Source: Candidatus Woesebacteria bacterium RIFCSPHIGHO2_02_FULL_42_20 (GTDB lineage: Bacteria > Patescibacteriota > Microgenomatia > UBA8517). Taken from it: DNA of 52,776 nucleotides. Under the pieces are notes generated by a model that did no database searches, was not told where the DNA came from, and saw only the letters and a program-made list of their open reading frames with translations. The translations under genes and the position numbers were made by a program. Positions 23,625 to 33,753 of this stretch are shown here, piece by piece. The stretch covers positions 122,882 to 175,657 of the forward strand of contig MGGS01000001.1 of NCBI GenBank assembly GCA_001792535.1, in the 5' to 3' direction. Positions within the stretch are counted from its first letter, which is position 1. Every line of letters begins with the position of its first letter.

Positions 23625-25574
23625 ATGAGAATACCGCTTAGCTGGCTGGCCAATTACGTAAACTTGCCTTCCAAGCTTTCCGATTTGACGGACGCATTAA
23701 CTTCGGCCGGCCACATGCTCGACAAAAAGGAGAGTGTCGATGGCGACACAGTAATCGACTTGGAACTGCGCGGCAACAGAGCCGATTGTTACAGTATACT
23801 CGGAATTGCCAGAGAAGTATCGGCACTCTTTGCTACCCCGATTAGGCTGCCAAATCTCTACAAAAAACTTTCCACGACTAGGCAGCTTACCGAAGTAAGT
23901 TTGCATATTCACTCGCCATTTGTAAGACGGGCGATGCTAACCGCAATTAAAAATGTCCGAATAGTGACCTCACCCGACTGGCTCAAAAAACCTCTTCTCG
24001 CCTACGGGATTGACTCAGTAAACAATATTGTCGACTTGACCAATTTTGTAATGGTAGAGACGGGCGAGCCCCTGCACGCGTTTGACTTGGACAAAATCGG
24101 TACCAATTTGGCTATCCGCATAGCGCGGCAAGATGAAAAAATGCTGACCTTTCAAGGTAAGACCGTCAACTTGGATAAAAACGACCTTGTATGGGTAAAC
24201 AAAACTGATGTTCTTTCAATTGCCGGCTCAATCGGCGAAAAGAACCATTCAATCTCCGACAGCACTAAGAATGTTTTGCTTGAAGGAGCCAACTATGACA
24301 GAGTAAACATCAGGCGCACAATTCACCGGCATAACCTGATGACAGAAGCTTCGATAAGGCACGAAAAAGAGCTCGATCCCGGTCTTGTTGAGGAGGGGAT
24401 TTACAGATTTTTATATTTAGTGGACAAATACGACTGGGGTCAGTTAACAGCTCAGGTTGCCGACTACTATCCAAGTCCCGTCAAACCCTGGTCCATTAGT
24501 CTAAGTTTTGACTACCTTAATACTTTGGGCGGAGTAAACCCTGGCCCAAACAAAGTAAAAACTATACTCAAAGGCTTGAACTTTAAAATAAAAAACGAAA
24601 CTAAAAATGGTTTGGTGGTAATTTGTCCGCCCTACAGGACAGATGTTACGCTTGAAGAGGATCTTATTGAGGAGGTATTAAGAATCGACGGCTACGACAA
24701 AATTCCGACCCGAACTCTGTCGCTGGAAATTCCACCCATTGTAACACCAGCTTATGTCGGTCAAGAAGAGAATTTTAGAACCGCCGCCCAATCTGTCGGC
24801 TTGGATGAAACCATCACTTCATCCTTTGTCAGTGAAAAATATCACAAGTTTAACCAATATTTGGAAAACGCAAATGTAGCTCCGATAAAAATAGTTAATC
24901 GGCCATCACCAGACAATGAAGTACTCCGATTAACTCTTTTGCCAAACTTAGTTGCTATGACTCAGAAGGTGATTAACGAGAGAGGTCACCAGGCGGGCTT
25001 TTTTGAAATTGGCAAAGTCTACTTCAAACAAAAAGACTACTGCGAAAAAAGAAAGATTGGGATCATTTATTGGCAAAAAGACAGTGAGCCTTTTACAAAA
25101 TTTAAAGGCCTCGTTGAGTCGCTTTTATTAAAAGCCAATATAGAAAAGGTCTCTTTTGGCCGGCAAAATATAAACAATCCCCGGTTGACCAATACATATA
25201 ACCTTTTGCTGGATAAAACGGTTATTGGTTTCGGAGGGCAGAACGGAACTATTTTTTATTGTGAAATAGACCTGGATGTGCTTGTCGGCAAACACCAGAA
25301 AACAGTAGCTCAACTATGGCCGAAATTTCCTCCTCAAATCGAGGACATCACTTTAACCATCCCTGCAAATGTAAGTGTAGGCGAAATTGTTACTTCAATT
25401 AAACAAACTAAGTATGTTACAGCTACTGAATTAATTGACACTTTTGAGAACTATTACACCTTCAGACTTTGGTATCAGGATCCCAGTAAAACTTTGACAG
25501 CAAAAGAAGTTGGAGAGTCGCGTAAAAGTTTACTTTCATTAATTAAACAAAAGTTCAAAGCAAAAATTAAATAA
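23625..25574 (+). CDS. pheT: Phenylalanyl-tRNA synthetase beta subunit, short form
   Basis: MRIPLSWLANYVNLP.., LELRGNRADCYSILGIAREVSAL, VNNIVDLTNFVMVETGEPLHAFD, C-terminal ferredoxin-fold anticodon-binding domain. Confidence 0.95.
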   Translation: MRIPLSWLANYVNLPSKLSDLTDALTSAGHMLDKKESVDGDTVIDLELRGNRADCYSILGIAREVSALFATPIRLPNLYKKLSTTRQLTEVSLHIHSPFVRRAMLTAIKNVRIVTSPDWLKKPLLAYGIDSVNNIVDLTNFVMVETGEPLHAFDLDKIGTNLAIRIARQDEKMLTFQGKTVNLDKNDLVWVNKTDVLSIAGSIGEKNHSISDSTKNVLLEGANYDRVNIRRTIHRHNLMTEASIRHEKELDPGLVEEGIYRFLYLVDKYDWGQLTAQVADYYPSPVKPWSISLSFDYLNTLGGVNPGPNKVKTILKGLNFKIKNETKNGLVVICPPYRTDVTLEEDLIEEVLRIDGYDKIPTRTLSLEIPPIVTPAYVGQEENFRTAAQSVGLDETITSSFVSEKYHKFNQYLENANVAPIKIVNRPSPDNEVLRLTLLPNLVAMTQKVINERGHQAGFFEIGKVYFKQKDYCEKRKIGIIYWQKDSEPFTKFKGLVESLLLKANIEKVSFGRQNINNPRLTNTYNLLLDKTVIGFGGQNGTIFYCEIDLDVLVGKHQKTVAQLWPKFPPQIEDITLTIPANVSVGEIVTSIKQTKYVTATELIDTFENYYTFRLWYQDPSKTLTAKEVGESRKSLLSLIKQKFKAKIK

Positions 25575-25576
25575 TA

Positions 25577-28186
25577 TCAAGGCGCCGGTGAAGGTGAAGG
25601 GGATAGCGTTGAACTGGGAGGTGCAGTCGGCGATGGGGATGGCAAAAAATCCCAAGCCACACCGACACCAATAGCAATTTTGCGGTTGGAGGTATTATTT
25701 TTTTCATCGTAAGCTATAGCGGCAAGCGCGTGAACGCCTTTTTCCAAAGTCAAGTCGTGCTCGTAAGGCAAGCCGTCAAAACTCCTGACTTTTATGCCGT
25801 CGACTTCAAACTCAACAAGTGTTATTTTAGTGCTGGAGTCCGCAGTCACTTTCATTTTGAATGTTCCGGGAAGATTGGAATCCCTGTCTCTGGGGGATAC
25901 AAATTCAACATTAATCGGATTCTGCGTGCCACAATAGTCACTGGGTGGGTGATAGCGCTCGTCACTCTGGGTAGTTAGCCAATTTAAAATTCCTTCCTGC
26001 CACCGGTTCGGTTCCCCGGGTGGGGCTGTCGGGTCTTCCTCTTTAAAGGTAAAGTACTCCTTCTCATTATAGTCTCCCTTGGCCACGTCAGACGGTGTGG
26101 CCAGTTTGCCGTCGGATCTGCAAACTTTGAGCTTCTGGTGCACAGAATCGTCACCGGGTTGGGTGCCTTTGATAAAAATTTCCGTTCGTGACGGGTAGCC
26201 ATCATGTGAACGGTAACCGGACACCAAATCCACACTGGCACTTATTAACCCATCGGGTTGTTCCAAAGTATTGCTTTGCCGTTTTTCAAGTGCCTCAAGC
26301 AAAATTCGCCGCCAGATGGGGGAAGCTCCTGAAACACCGGAAGCAACTTGCTTCATTGCACTATTATCATTGTTGCCAACCCAAACTCCTACCATGCCAT
26401 CCGGACTGCCGCCAACCGTCCAGTTATCCCGCTTGTCGTTTGTTGTCCCTGTTTTAACAGCCACCTTTTTTCCGGAAATGTTTAGGAGCGAATTGGTACC
26501 AAAAACCGCCGATCTTGCTTCGTTATCGGCAAGGATATCGGCAATTATATACGCTTCTTCGCTTGTTAACACCTGCCGGCCGGCTTTGGGCTCATTTTTC
26601 TCAAGTACCCTTCCTGTAATGTCTTCCACCTTCAAAATTGCAACAAGATCAGTCCGTCTACCTGTATTCACAAACGCATTGTACGCATTAGTCAGCTCGA
26701 GTAACCTGACCTCACCCCCACCCAAAGTCAAGGAAAGACCAACACGGCTCAAAGTGTCGTTTGTTGGCTCCAGGGTCGACAAGCCTAAATCATAAGCTGT
26801 CTCCAGTACATCTTGAATCCCAACCAGTGCAAGCATTTTAACAGCCGGCAGATTTATCGAGTTTGCCAAAGCGTAACGCAACTGCACGGGGCCCCGGTAT
26901 TTACCGTCATAGTTGACCGGGTTATAGTCACTCTGGCCGACGCCGCCTGGAAACGTAGTCGGCACATCCATTATCAAGGTGGATGCCGTATAACCTTTTT
27001 TAAGAGCCGTGACATAGGTAACCGGCTTAATCGCAGACCCCGGCTGCCGTAGAGACATGGCCACGTTGACCTGACCGTCATAATCTTTGGCATTAAAATC
27101 CTTGGAGCCGACCATTGCCAATATTTCCCCTGTTTGTGGGTTTGTGACCACCGCCGCACCGTTGGTAATATTTAAGCTTTCTACCTTATTAATCTCCTCG
27201 GCAACAATTTTCTGTGCGGCTTCTTGAAGGTCAAGATCTAATGTCGTGGTTACTTTCAAACCTCCGGATTCGATAACCGATTCGCCATATCTATTTTCCA
27301 TCTCTCTTTGAACATATTGAACAAAATGGGGGGCGCGAAACAAAGCGTCGCGGGATTTAATCTCAACAGTACCCAATTGGCTTTTGGCCTCCTCTTCCTG
27401 CTCCAAAGTAATATAACCATCCTCACGAAGACGCCGTAAAACCGACTCCGCCCGGCCAATATAGGCAGAACTATCACCTGTATACGGAGAATAATACGAC
27501 GGTCGCTGCGGCAGGCCCGCCAAAATCACCGACTGCGCCAAACTAAGGTCTTTTGCACTATTCCCGTAGTACGTTTCGGCCGCGGCTTCGATTCCAAATG
27601 CCGTACCGCCATAAGGCATTTCATTCAAGTAAAGCTCGAGTATTTCGTCTTTGGAATAGCGCTGTTCGACTTGAATCGTAAGAATAAACTCTTTAATTTT
27701 GCGCAAGACCGTCCGCTCGGGCGAAAGCAATACGTTTTTGACAAGCTGCTGGGTTAAAGTTGAGCCGCCTTGCAACTTGCCCCGAAATATGATGTTAAAA
27801 ACCGCCCTGACATAGCCCGTCGGGTCAAATCCCTGGTGGCTGTAAAAGTTTTTGTCTTCGATCGAAATTGTGGCTTTTTTAGCCCAATCGGAAACATTTT
27901 CAAGGGCTACTTTGGTCCGCTTTTGATCCGTGAATATGTCATACAATACTTCACCGTTTCTATCTAATATTTTTGTCGAAAAGCCTTCACGGCGGATAAT
28001 CTGGTCAGGCGGCGGGAGAGTAAACGAAAGAACTGTGACTATCACGAAAAAACCGACAACACCCAAGACTACTCCGATAAATATCAGTTTTGCGACTGTC
28101 AGCAGCTTGGTTGACTTAATTTTGTTCCGGTACTTAGAGAAGCCTTGGTTATATCGATATCTTTTAACTCTTTTCCACCTAGCCAT
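25577..28186 (-). CDS. Bifunctional penicillin-binding protein 1A (GT51 + transpeptidase)
   Basis: GT51 motifs IEDKNFYSHQGFDPTG and GGSTLTQQLVKN; transpeptidase SAIK and KTGTTNDKRDNW; Pro/Ser-rich C-terminus. Start at 28186 (MARWKRVKRY). Confidence 0.95.
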   Translation of the reverse strand: MARWKRVKRYRYNQGFSKYRNKIKSTKLLTVAKLIFIGVVLGVVGFFVIVTVLSFTLPPPDQIIRREGFSTKILDRNGEVLYDIFTDQKRTKVALENVSDWAKKATISIEDKNFYSHQGFDPTGYVRAVFNIIFRGKLQGGSTLTQQLVKNVLLSPERTVLRKIKEFILTIQVEQRYSKDEILELYLNEMPYGGTAFGIEAAAETYYGNSAKDLSLAQSVILAGLPQRPSYYSPYTGDSSAYIGRAESVLRRLREDGYITLEQEEEAKSQLGTVEIKSRDALFRAPHFVQYVQREMENRYGESVIESGGLKVTTTLDLDLQEAAQKIVAEEINKVESLNITNGAAVVTNPQTGEILAMVGSKDFNAKDYDGQVNVAMSLRQPGSAIKPVTYVTALKKGYTASTLIMDVPTTFPGGVGQSDYNPVNYDGKYRGPVQLRYALANSINLPAVKMLALVGIQDVLETAYDLGLSTLEPTNDTLSRVGLSLTLGGGEVRLLELTNAYNAFVNTGRRTDLVAILKVEDITGRVLEKNEPKAGRQVLTSEEAYIIADILADNEARSAVFGTNSLLNISGKKVAVKTGTTNDKRDNWTVGGSPDGMVGVWVGNNDNSAMKQVASGVSGASPIWRRILLEALEKRQSNTLEQPDGLISASVDLVSGYRSHDGYPSRTEIFIKGTQPGDDSVHQKLKVCRSDGKLATPSDVAKGDYNEKEYFTFKEEDPTAPPGEPNRWQEGILNWLTTQSDERYHPPSDYCGTQNPINVEFVSPRDRDSNLPGTFKMKVTADSSTKITLVEFEVDGIKVRSFDGLPYEHDLTLEKGVHALAAIAYDEKNNTSNRKIAIGVGVAWDFLPSPSPTAPPSSTLSPSPSPAP

Positions 28187-28225
28187 GAATTTTATTATAC
28201 TAAAATATGCAGTGTACATGCACCC

Positions 28226-29431
28226 ATGTATGATAAAATGAGAATGATGGACAAGATTGACGATTTATTAACTCGTGGCGTTGCAAATATCATTCCTAAC
28301 AAAAATAAAATGGAGAAGTTGCTGCGCTCAGAAAAAAAATTAAATATCTATAACGGCATTGATCCAACTTCCCCCAAAATTCATTTGGGGAACACTGTAC
28401 CGCTACGTAAGCTACAACTTATGGTTGAGCTGGGGCATAATGTAACTTTCCTGATTGGTGACTTTACGACACTGATAGGAGACTCTTCTGACAAGGACAG
28501 TGAAAGACCCATATTGACTAAAGATGAAATTGATGAAAACTTCAAGACATACAAAAAACAGGCGGAAAAAGTACTGGATTTTTCTAAAATCAAAATAGTT
28601 TATAACTCGCAATGGTTATCAAAACTGAAGTTCGGGGAAATTATTAAACTCTGTCAAAATTTCTCGATAGGGGATTTCGTAAACCGCGAGTTAATTAGAA
28701 GGAGACTTGACGCGTGTAACCGCGTTCGGCTAGATGAAGTATTATACCCCGTGATGCAAGGGTATGACAGCTACTTTATGGATACAGATATCCAATTTGG
28801 CGGAACTGACCAGACTTTCAACATGCAGGCAGGCAGAACCCTTCAGAAAAATATTAGAAACAAGGAGTCGTTTATCGTAGCCAATTATTTTTTGACAGGA
28901 ACTGATGGGAGAAAAATGAGCAAAAGTTGGAATAATGCAATTTGGATTAAAGATGGCCCTGAAGAAATGTACGGCAAATTAATGTCCGTTAAGGATGATT
29001 TGGTTGTTGAGTACTTCACACTAGCCACTAATATTCCGCTTGAGGAAATTGCACAACTGCCCAAGAATCCACTTGAAAATAAAAAAAGATTGGCTTACGA
29101 GATCACCAGACAAATCCACGGCGAAAAGAGAGCTAAAGTTGCGCAAGACAACTTTGCCGAAGTTTTTTCACAAAAAGGTCTTCCCAATGACGTTCCCGAG
29201 TATTTTTTGCCAAAACCAAATCCAACACTGTTGGAACTAATTAGTTCGACCGGCTTAGTCAAAAGCAAAAGCGAGGCCAAACGCTTAATTCTCCAAAAAG
29301 CTGTCGAGGTTGCCGGCAATACTTACCAAAACCCGCACGAAGGAATTGATACATCCGACTGGGTACATGTTAAAATTGGCAAAAGAAAATTTGCCAGAGT
29401 AAAATCTAAAAATGACCGGCAGCAAATCTAA
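28226..29431 (+). CDS. tyrS: Tyrosyl-tRNA synthetase
   Basis: YNGIDPTSPKIHLGNTVPLRKLQ (HIGH region), DIQFGGTDQTFN, KMSKS, C-terminal S4-like domain. Confidence 0.96.
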   Translation: MYDKMRMMDKIDDLLTRGVANIIPNKNKMEKLLRSEKKLNIYNGIDPTSPKIHLGNTVPLRKLQLMVELGHNVTFLIGDFTTLIGDSSDKDSERPILTKDEIDENFKTYKKQAEKVLDFSKIKIVYNSQWLSKLKFGEIIKLCQNFSIGDFVNRELIRRRLDACNRVRLDEVLYPVMQGYDSYFMDTDIQFGGTDQTFNMQAGRTLQKNIRNKESFIVANYFLTGTDGRKMSKSWNNAIWIKDGPEEMYGKLMSVKDDLVVEYFTLATNIPLEEIAQLPKNPLENKKRLAYEITRQIHGEKRAKVAQDNFAEVFSQKGLPNDVPEYFLPKPNPTLLELISSTGLVKSKSEAKRLILQKAVEVAGNTYQNPHEGIDTSDWVHVKIGKRKFARVKSKNDRQQI

Positions 29432-29513
29432 AAAATTTTTTGTTATTTTGACTGTTGTCGCCAGTCTGGCACTTTTACTGACAACCTTTCTGCCTTTTTT
29501 AATGTATTTATAG
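29412..29513 (+). CDS. Small single-TM protein (33 aa)
   Basis: Translation MTGSKSKKFFVILTVVASLALLLTTFLPFLMYL; overlaps the tyrS 3' end and precedes recG. Below ORF-track cutoff. Confidence 0.45.
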   Translation: MTGSKSKKFFVILTVVASLALLLTTFLPFLMYL

Positions 29514-29522
29514 ATACTATCT

Positions 29523-31538
29523 ATGAAGCTTACGGATCCGGTAACCAAGATCCCTACAGTCGGAAATGCCTACTTAATCAGACTTAAAAAACTCGGGATA
29601 GAAACGCTTGAGGATCTAATTAACCATGTACCTACCCGCTACGCCGACTTTAGTAAGGTTGTTAAAATAAAAGCACTCGAGGAAAAGACAACCGTAAGTG
29701 TAATAGGAACAATTAAATCAATTAAAAATGAGTATGCCAGAGGCAGATTCGTAATCCAAAAAGCAGTTTTGCAAGATGAAACGGGGGAGTGTGATGTAGT
29801 TTGGTTTAACCAGCGATTTATCCCAAGAATACTTCCTAAGGGAACTCTGATTGCGCTTTCGGGTAAGATTGAAAGGCAAGGCAGTAAATCGGTCCTAACT
29901 TCGCCTGAATACGAAGTCATAAAGGAAGGCAAAGAGCCCATTCATACCAGACGTCTTGTACCTGTTTACCCGGAAACCAAAGGTATCTCATCTAAGTGGC
30001 TGAGAAGTAAAATTCACCTAGTCTTTGAATCTGCCGATCTTATGATCAAAGAATTTTTAGCAGATCGGCTTTTAACCGACTACCACTTGCCGCAATTGGA
30101 GGAAGCATACAAAAATGTCCACTTTCCAAATCATTTAATTGAGGCCGAACTTGCCAGAAAAAGGCTTGCAATAAACGAGTTTGTGTTCTTGCACCTTAAA
30201 AGCTTGATTCGTAAAAACAACTGGCAAAAAACCAAGCCGACATATAAGCTTAAAATAGCTAAAGGCGTAGTAACTGAATTCATCGGTTGTTTACCCTTTA
30301 AGCTCACCGACTCGCAGGCAACTTCGGTAAAAGAAGTCCTGGAAGACATGGGCAAAAACTTTCCCATGAACCGACTTTTGGAAGGGGACGTCGGCAGCGG
30401 TAAGACAGTCGTCGCGGCGATAGCCGCCCTAGTTTCTTTTTTAAACGGTAAGCAAACGGTAGTCATGGCACCGACCCAAATACTCGCCGAGCAGCACTTC
30501 ACGACTCTAAATGACCTTTTTGAGCGCCTTAAAGTAAGGATCTCGCTAGTTACCTCCGCAAGTAAAAAAATTGCATTGGGTAAAACAGACATATTCATAG
30601 GCACCCACGCCTTAATCCACAAAAAAGTAATTTTTGACAATGTAGCTCTTGTGGTCATCGACGAGCAACACCGGTTTGGAGTCGAGCAACGAGCGCATCT
30701 TATTAAGCGTTCCCGGAAGGGTACTGTGTCGCCTCATGTACTTACAATGACAGCAACGCCAATTCCCAGGACAGTCGCGCTAACTGCATATGGAGACCTT
30801 GACTTGTCTACCCTAAAAGAGCTGCCCACCGGGAGGAAAATTATAAAAACCTGGGTGATACCTGAAACAAAGCGAAACGGCGCTTACACTTGGATCGGCA
30901 AGCAAATTGACGCCTTACGTGCCCAAGTTTTTGTCATTTGTCCACTCATCGAAGAAAGCGCGACCGAGTCCATGCAACAAATAAAAGCCGCCACTTCGGA
31001 GTTTGAAAACTTAAAAAAAGTGTTTAAAAATCAAAAAATAGGCTTACTACACGGCAGGCTTAAATCAAAAGAAAAACAGACAGTGGTGGAAAATTTCAGA
31101 TCCGGAAAAATCGACATCCTTGTTTCAACTCCCGTAGTTGAAGTCGGAATTGACGTGCCCGCAGCTACAATTATGCTGATCGAAGCGGCGGAGCGGTTCG
31201 GCCTTGCCAGTTTGCACCAGCTACGGGGACGAGTAGGCAGGTCCAACGTTCAATCATACTGTCTGCTTTTTACAAAAAGTGCATATAATAAGCGGCTAGG
31301 TGCAATGAAAAAGTCCATGTCAGGGTTCGAGCTCGCGGAGGTCGACCTTGCCATGCGTGGCCCGGGGGAAATCCTGGGGGTAAAACAACATGGTTTTGTA
31401 GATCTAAAAATCGCAAAGTGGTCGGATTCGTTTCTTATAAAACTAAGTCACGAAATTGCAAACAGAATATACACCGACCCGGCTATGTTTAAAAAGGCGG
31501 CAAAATTCATGCGCTTGGGCAACATTGCAATGAACTAA
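29523..31538 (+). CDS. recG: ATP-dependent DNA helicase RecG
   Basis: LLEGDVGSGKTVVA (Walker A), VIDEQHRFGVEQR, MTATPIPRTVALTAYGDLDLSTLKELPTGR, HQLRGRVGRS. Confidence 0.97.
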   Translation: MKLTDPVTKIPTVGNAYLIRLKKLGIETLEDLINHVPTRYADFSKVVKIKALEEKTTVSVIGTIKSIKNEYARGRFVIQKAVLQDETGECDVVWFNQRFIPRILPKGTLIALSGKIERQGSKSVLTSPEYEVIKEGKEPIHTRRLVPVYPETKGISSKWLRSKIHLVFESADLMIKEFLADRLLTDYHLPQLEEAYKNVHFPNHLIEAELARKRLAINEFVFLHLKSLIRKNNWQKTKPTYKLKIAKGVVTEFIGCLPFKLTDSQATSVKEVLEDMGKNFPMNRLLEGDVGSGKTVVAAIAALVSFLNGKQTVVMAPTQILAEQHFTTLNDLFERLKVRISLVTSASKKIALGKTDIFIGTHALIHKKVIFDNVALVVIDEQHRFGVEQRAHLIKRSRKGTVSPHVLTMTATPIPRTVALTAYGDLDLSTLKELPTGRKIIKTWVIPETKRNGAYTWIGKQIDALRAQVFVICPLIEESATESMQQIKAATSEFENLKKVFKNQKIGLLHGRLKSKEKQTVVENFRSGKIDILVSTPVVEVGIDVPAATIMLIEAAERFGLASLHQLRGRVGRSNVQSYCLLFTKSAYNKRLGAMKKSMSGFELAEVDLAMRGPGEILGVKQHGFVDLKIAKWSDSFLIKLSHEIANRIYTDPAMFKKAAKFMRLGNIAMN

Positions 31539-31595
31539 CCTATAAGTTGCTTATTATAGGACTTAGTGTTATTATCACCTCACCAATTTTCGCTT

Positions 31596-33137
31596 ATGCC
31601 TAAAGAAATAAGCAGGGATACGTTCTTAAAATATTTTTTACCAGGTTATGGTCCTTTTGTGGACACGCTTCGTGCACATTCTTTAAATCCTTCGGATTGG
31701 TCCAGAAAAACCAAACAAGGTTTAGTTCTTCAGGGTGCTGTAGCATCGGCATTTCTCCTTCCTTCGTGTGACACGAAACGGATACCTGAAACTTCTCTTT
31801 TATACAATCCCGCCGATACAGCCAACCACATTTTCCAAGACAACCAATTTATAGGTCCACCTAAACCTTGGTCTGACTCTCTTGGAGCAAGTGCATCCGA
31901 ATTGCCGGCCGACGTCGCTGAAGTATTACCAAGAATAGGAACACAGATACTAAATGGTAATAAAAAAACCGTTAGACTTCTTTTTAATATACAAGAGGCG
32001 AGAAGCGGCAATTTAACTAGCGGTGGAATAATTGCTAAAAATCTGGGACATGGTTTCATTCCAGATTATGGAATAAGACCCGACCAATACAACCAGTTGT
32101 TGCTGGAGTATCTTGATTCCTTTGATCCACAAACCAGAAGTTTAATTATGAGAATGCCTGACCCAACGGGTCTAATCCCTGAAGGCCAAATAATGCGAGT
32201 GGTCGAAGTTGCAGGTCAACCAAGAGTTATGCTGCTTCGACCTTTTAGTATTCCTTTAGAACAAGCTGCAAAAATAGATCCCATTTGGAGTAACCCTCCG
32301 CCTGAAGTCTGGGGTGAAGCGGCAGCAAGATTGGCAAAAGTTTACAATTTACGACGGATGGAAGATTTTCCCGTCAAACAGAATGCTGGTATAGCGTGGG
32401 ATAGGCAAACCTTATTGGAGAATTTCGGAGTAACGCCTACGGGAAAGCTCATCGTTCATGACGGAAACCTAGACTCTTTCGCGGATGTCAGAGATAGTCT
32501 CATGGGAAAAGTCAAAGATATTGCCAAATCTCGGACTGCGAAAGACATTGCCTGGCTAAGCGGCCACGACATCGGAGCAATAACCAAGGCCATGAATGCA
32601 ACTCTAACTTCTTTCAATTTGCTTGTAGTGACGCGAGTTTCTCGTGTAGTCGGGATAGCAAGACAAATTGAATACCCCGAGGGAGACGTTTTATCAGCGG
32701 CAAGCAGATTAACAATGCAGGAGACTTTGGGCTACGATGCGCTTCTTTGCCCAACAGTTACTCAGGGAAGTATGAAATACCCAATTAACAGGATTCCAAA
32801 CACTGACAAAGGCCACTTAACATTATTTAGTGATATAGAAGATGACGGTGGAAATTCCTTAATATGTAACCTCATTCACACACGTGTCGCAATAAATTCC
32901 GACAACTCCTTTTCGTTCCAGTTTGATAGAACAACCAAAGATACTAACGCTCCAATCTCTATAGTTACTACTCCAGACGGGCAAGTGTTCACTGTAAATA
33001 ATGAAGAGGATACAATCAATATTGCGCTACATCCTGGGGTAGAAGTCGGGGTCACCTTACAAAGCGGCCTTCACTATAGGACTACAACCAATAGTGAAGG
33101 TTTTCTGAATTTCTCACTCATGGGCATCATAAATTAA
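31596..33137 (+). CDS. Uncharacterised envelope protein with SRxxFLK-type N-terminus and lipobox-like LPSC
   Basis: MPKEISRDTFLKYFLPGYG...VLQGAVASAFLLPSCDTKR. Long ORF, no recognised family. Confidence 0.7.
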   Translation: MPKEISRDTFLKYFLPGYGPFVDTLRAHSLNPSDWSRKTKQGLVLQGAVASAFLLPSCDTKRIPETSLLYNPADTANHIFQDNQFIGPPKPWSDSLGASASELPADVAEVLPRIGTQILNGNKKTVRLLFNIQEARSGNLTSGGIIAKNLGHGFIPDYGIRPDQYNQLLLEYLDSFDPQTRSLIMRMPDPTGLIPEGQIMRVVEVAGQPRVMLLRPFSIPLEQAAKIDPIWSNPPPEVWGEAAARLAKVYNLRRMEDFPVKQNAGIAWDRQTLLENFGVTPTGKLIVHDGNLDSFADVRDSLMGKVKDIAKSRTAKDIAWLSGHDIGAITKAMNATLTSFNLLVVTRVSRVVGIARQIEYPEGDVLSAASRLTMQETLGYDALLCPTVTQGSMKYPINRIPNTDKGHLTLFSDIEDDGGNSLICNLIHTRVAINSDNSFSFQFDRTTKDTNAPISIVTTPDGQVFTVNNEEDTINIALHPGVEVGVTLQSGLHYRTTTNSEGFLNFSLMGIIN

Positions 33138-33179
33138 ACTCGCTTGCATAAAAGAGCCTAGGTAGGCTAAAATATAAGC

Positions 33180-33341
33180 ATGACGCCGTTACCTAAAAAG
33201 AAACATACCAGGGGCCGGAGCAACAGACGCCGGAGTGCCAACTTCGGCACCAATTTACCCAACATGAGTAAATGCACCAAATGCGGCAAGCTTCGCTTTC
33301 CCCACATCGCGTGCCCAAACTGCGGCTATTACAAAAACTAA
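33180..33341 (+). CDS. rpmF: 50S ribosomal protein L32
   Basis: Translation MTPLPKKKHTRGRSNRRRSANFGTNLPNMSKCTKCGKLRFPHIACPNCGYYKN, with the L32 zinc-ribbon cysteines. Not in the ORF track. Confidence 0.95.
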   Translation: MTPLPKKKHTRGRSNRRRSANFGTNLPNMSKCTKCGKLRFPHIACPNCGYYKN

Positions 33342-33390
33342 CCTCATTTGACTATTCACTTAAAAGTTATCCTCTTGTAATCTTAGAAAT

Positions 33391-33753
33391 ATGAAGTCCG
33401 CTCAAGACCCACGTCACCAGCAAAGACGCAAGTTTGTGAAGGAACTGTTCGCAAACTCTTTCACTAAGCAAGCAATGTCGGCAACTGTCAGGAACATTTT
33501 TAACAATAAAGACAGCATCGACAAACAGATCATGGCAGCCGCTCCCGCATGGCCTTTGGAAAAACTAAACAAAATTGACTTAGCAATACTAAGGCTAGCG
33601 GTTTACGAAATTGGCAAAGAAGTAGCCCCAAGTAAGGTCGTTATCGACGAAGCAGTCGAACTCGCCAAGGAATACGGCGGCGAATCTTCTCCTTCGTTTA
33701 TTAATGGAGTACTAGGTACAATACTAAAATCCCAAGATGCAGAGGAATTTTAA
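33391..33753 (+). CDS. nusB: Transcription antitermination factor NusB
   Basis: KLNKIDLAILRLAVYEI...PSKVVIDEAVELAKEYGGESSPSFINGVLG. Confidence 0.95.
   Translation: MKSAQDPRHQQRRKFVKELFANSFTKQAMSATVRNIFNNKDSIDKQIMAAAPAWPLEKLNKIDLAILRLAVYEIGKEVAPSKVVIDEAVELAKEYGGESSPSFINGVLGTILKSQDAEEF

Noticed and set aside
26271-26795. 174-aa plus-strand ORF inside the PBP1A gene
   Set aside because: Antisense to the conserved transpeptidase domain; no independent signal.
28184-28241. Possible Tyr leader peptide (MNFIILKYAVYMHPCMIK) upstream of tyrS, by analogy with the thrS leader
   Set aside because: Only two Tyr codons, no terminator or alternative hairpins, and it overlaps the tyrS start; a chance ORF is more likely.
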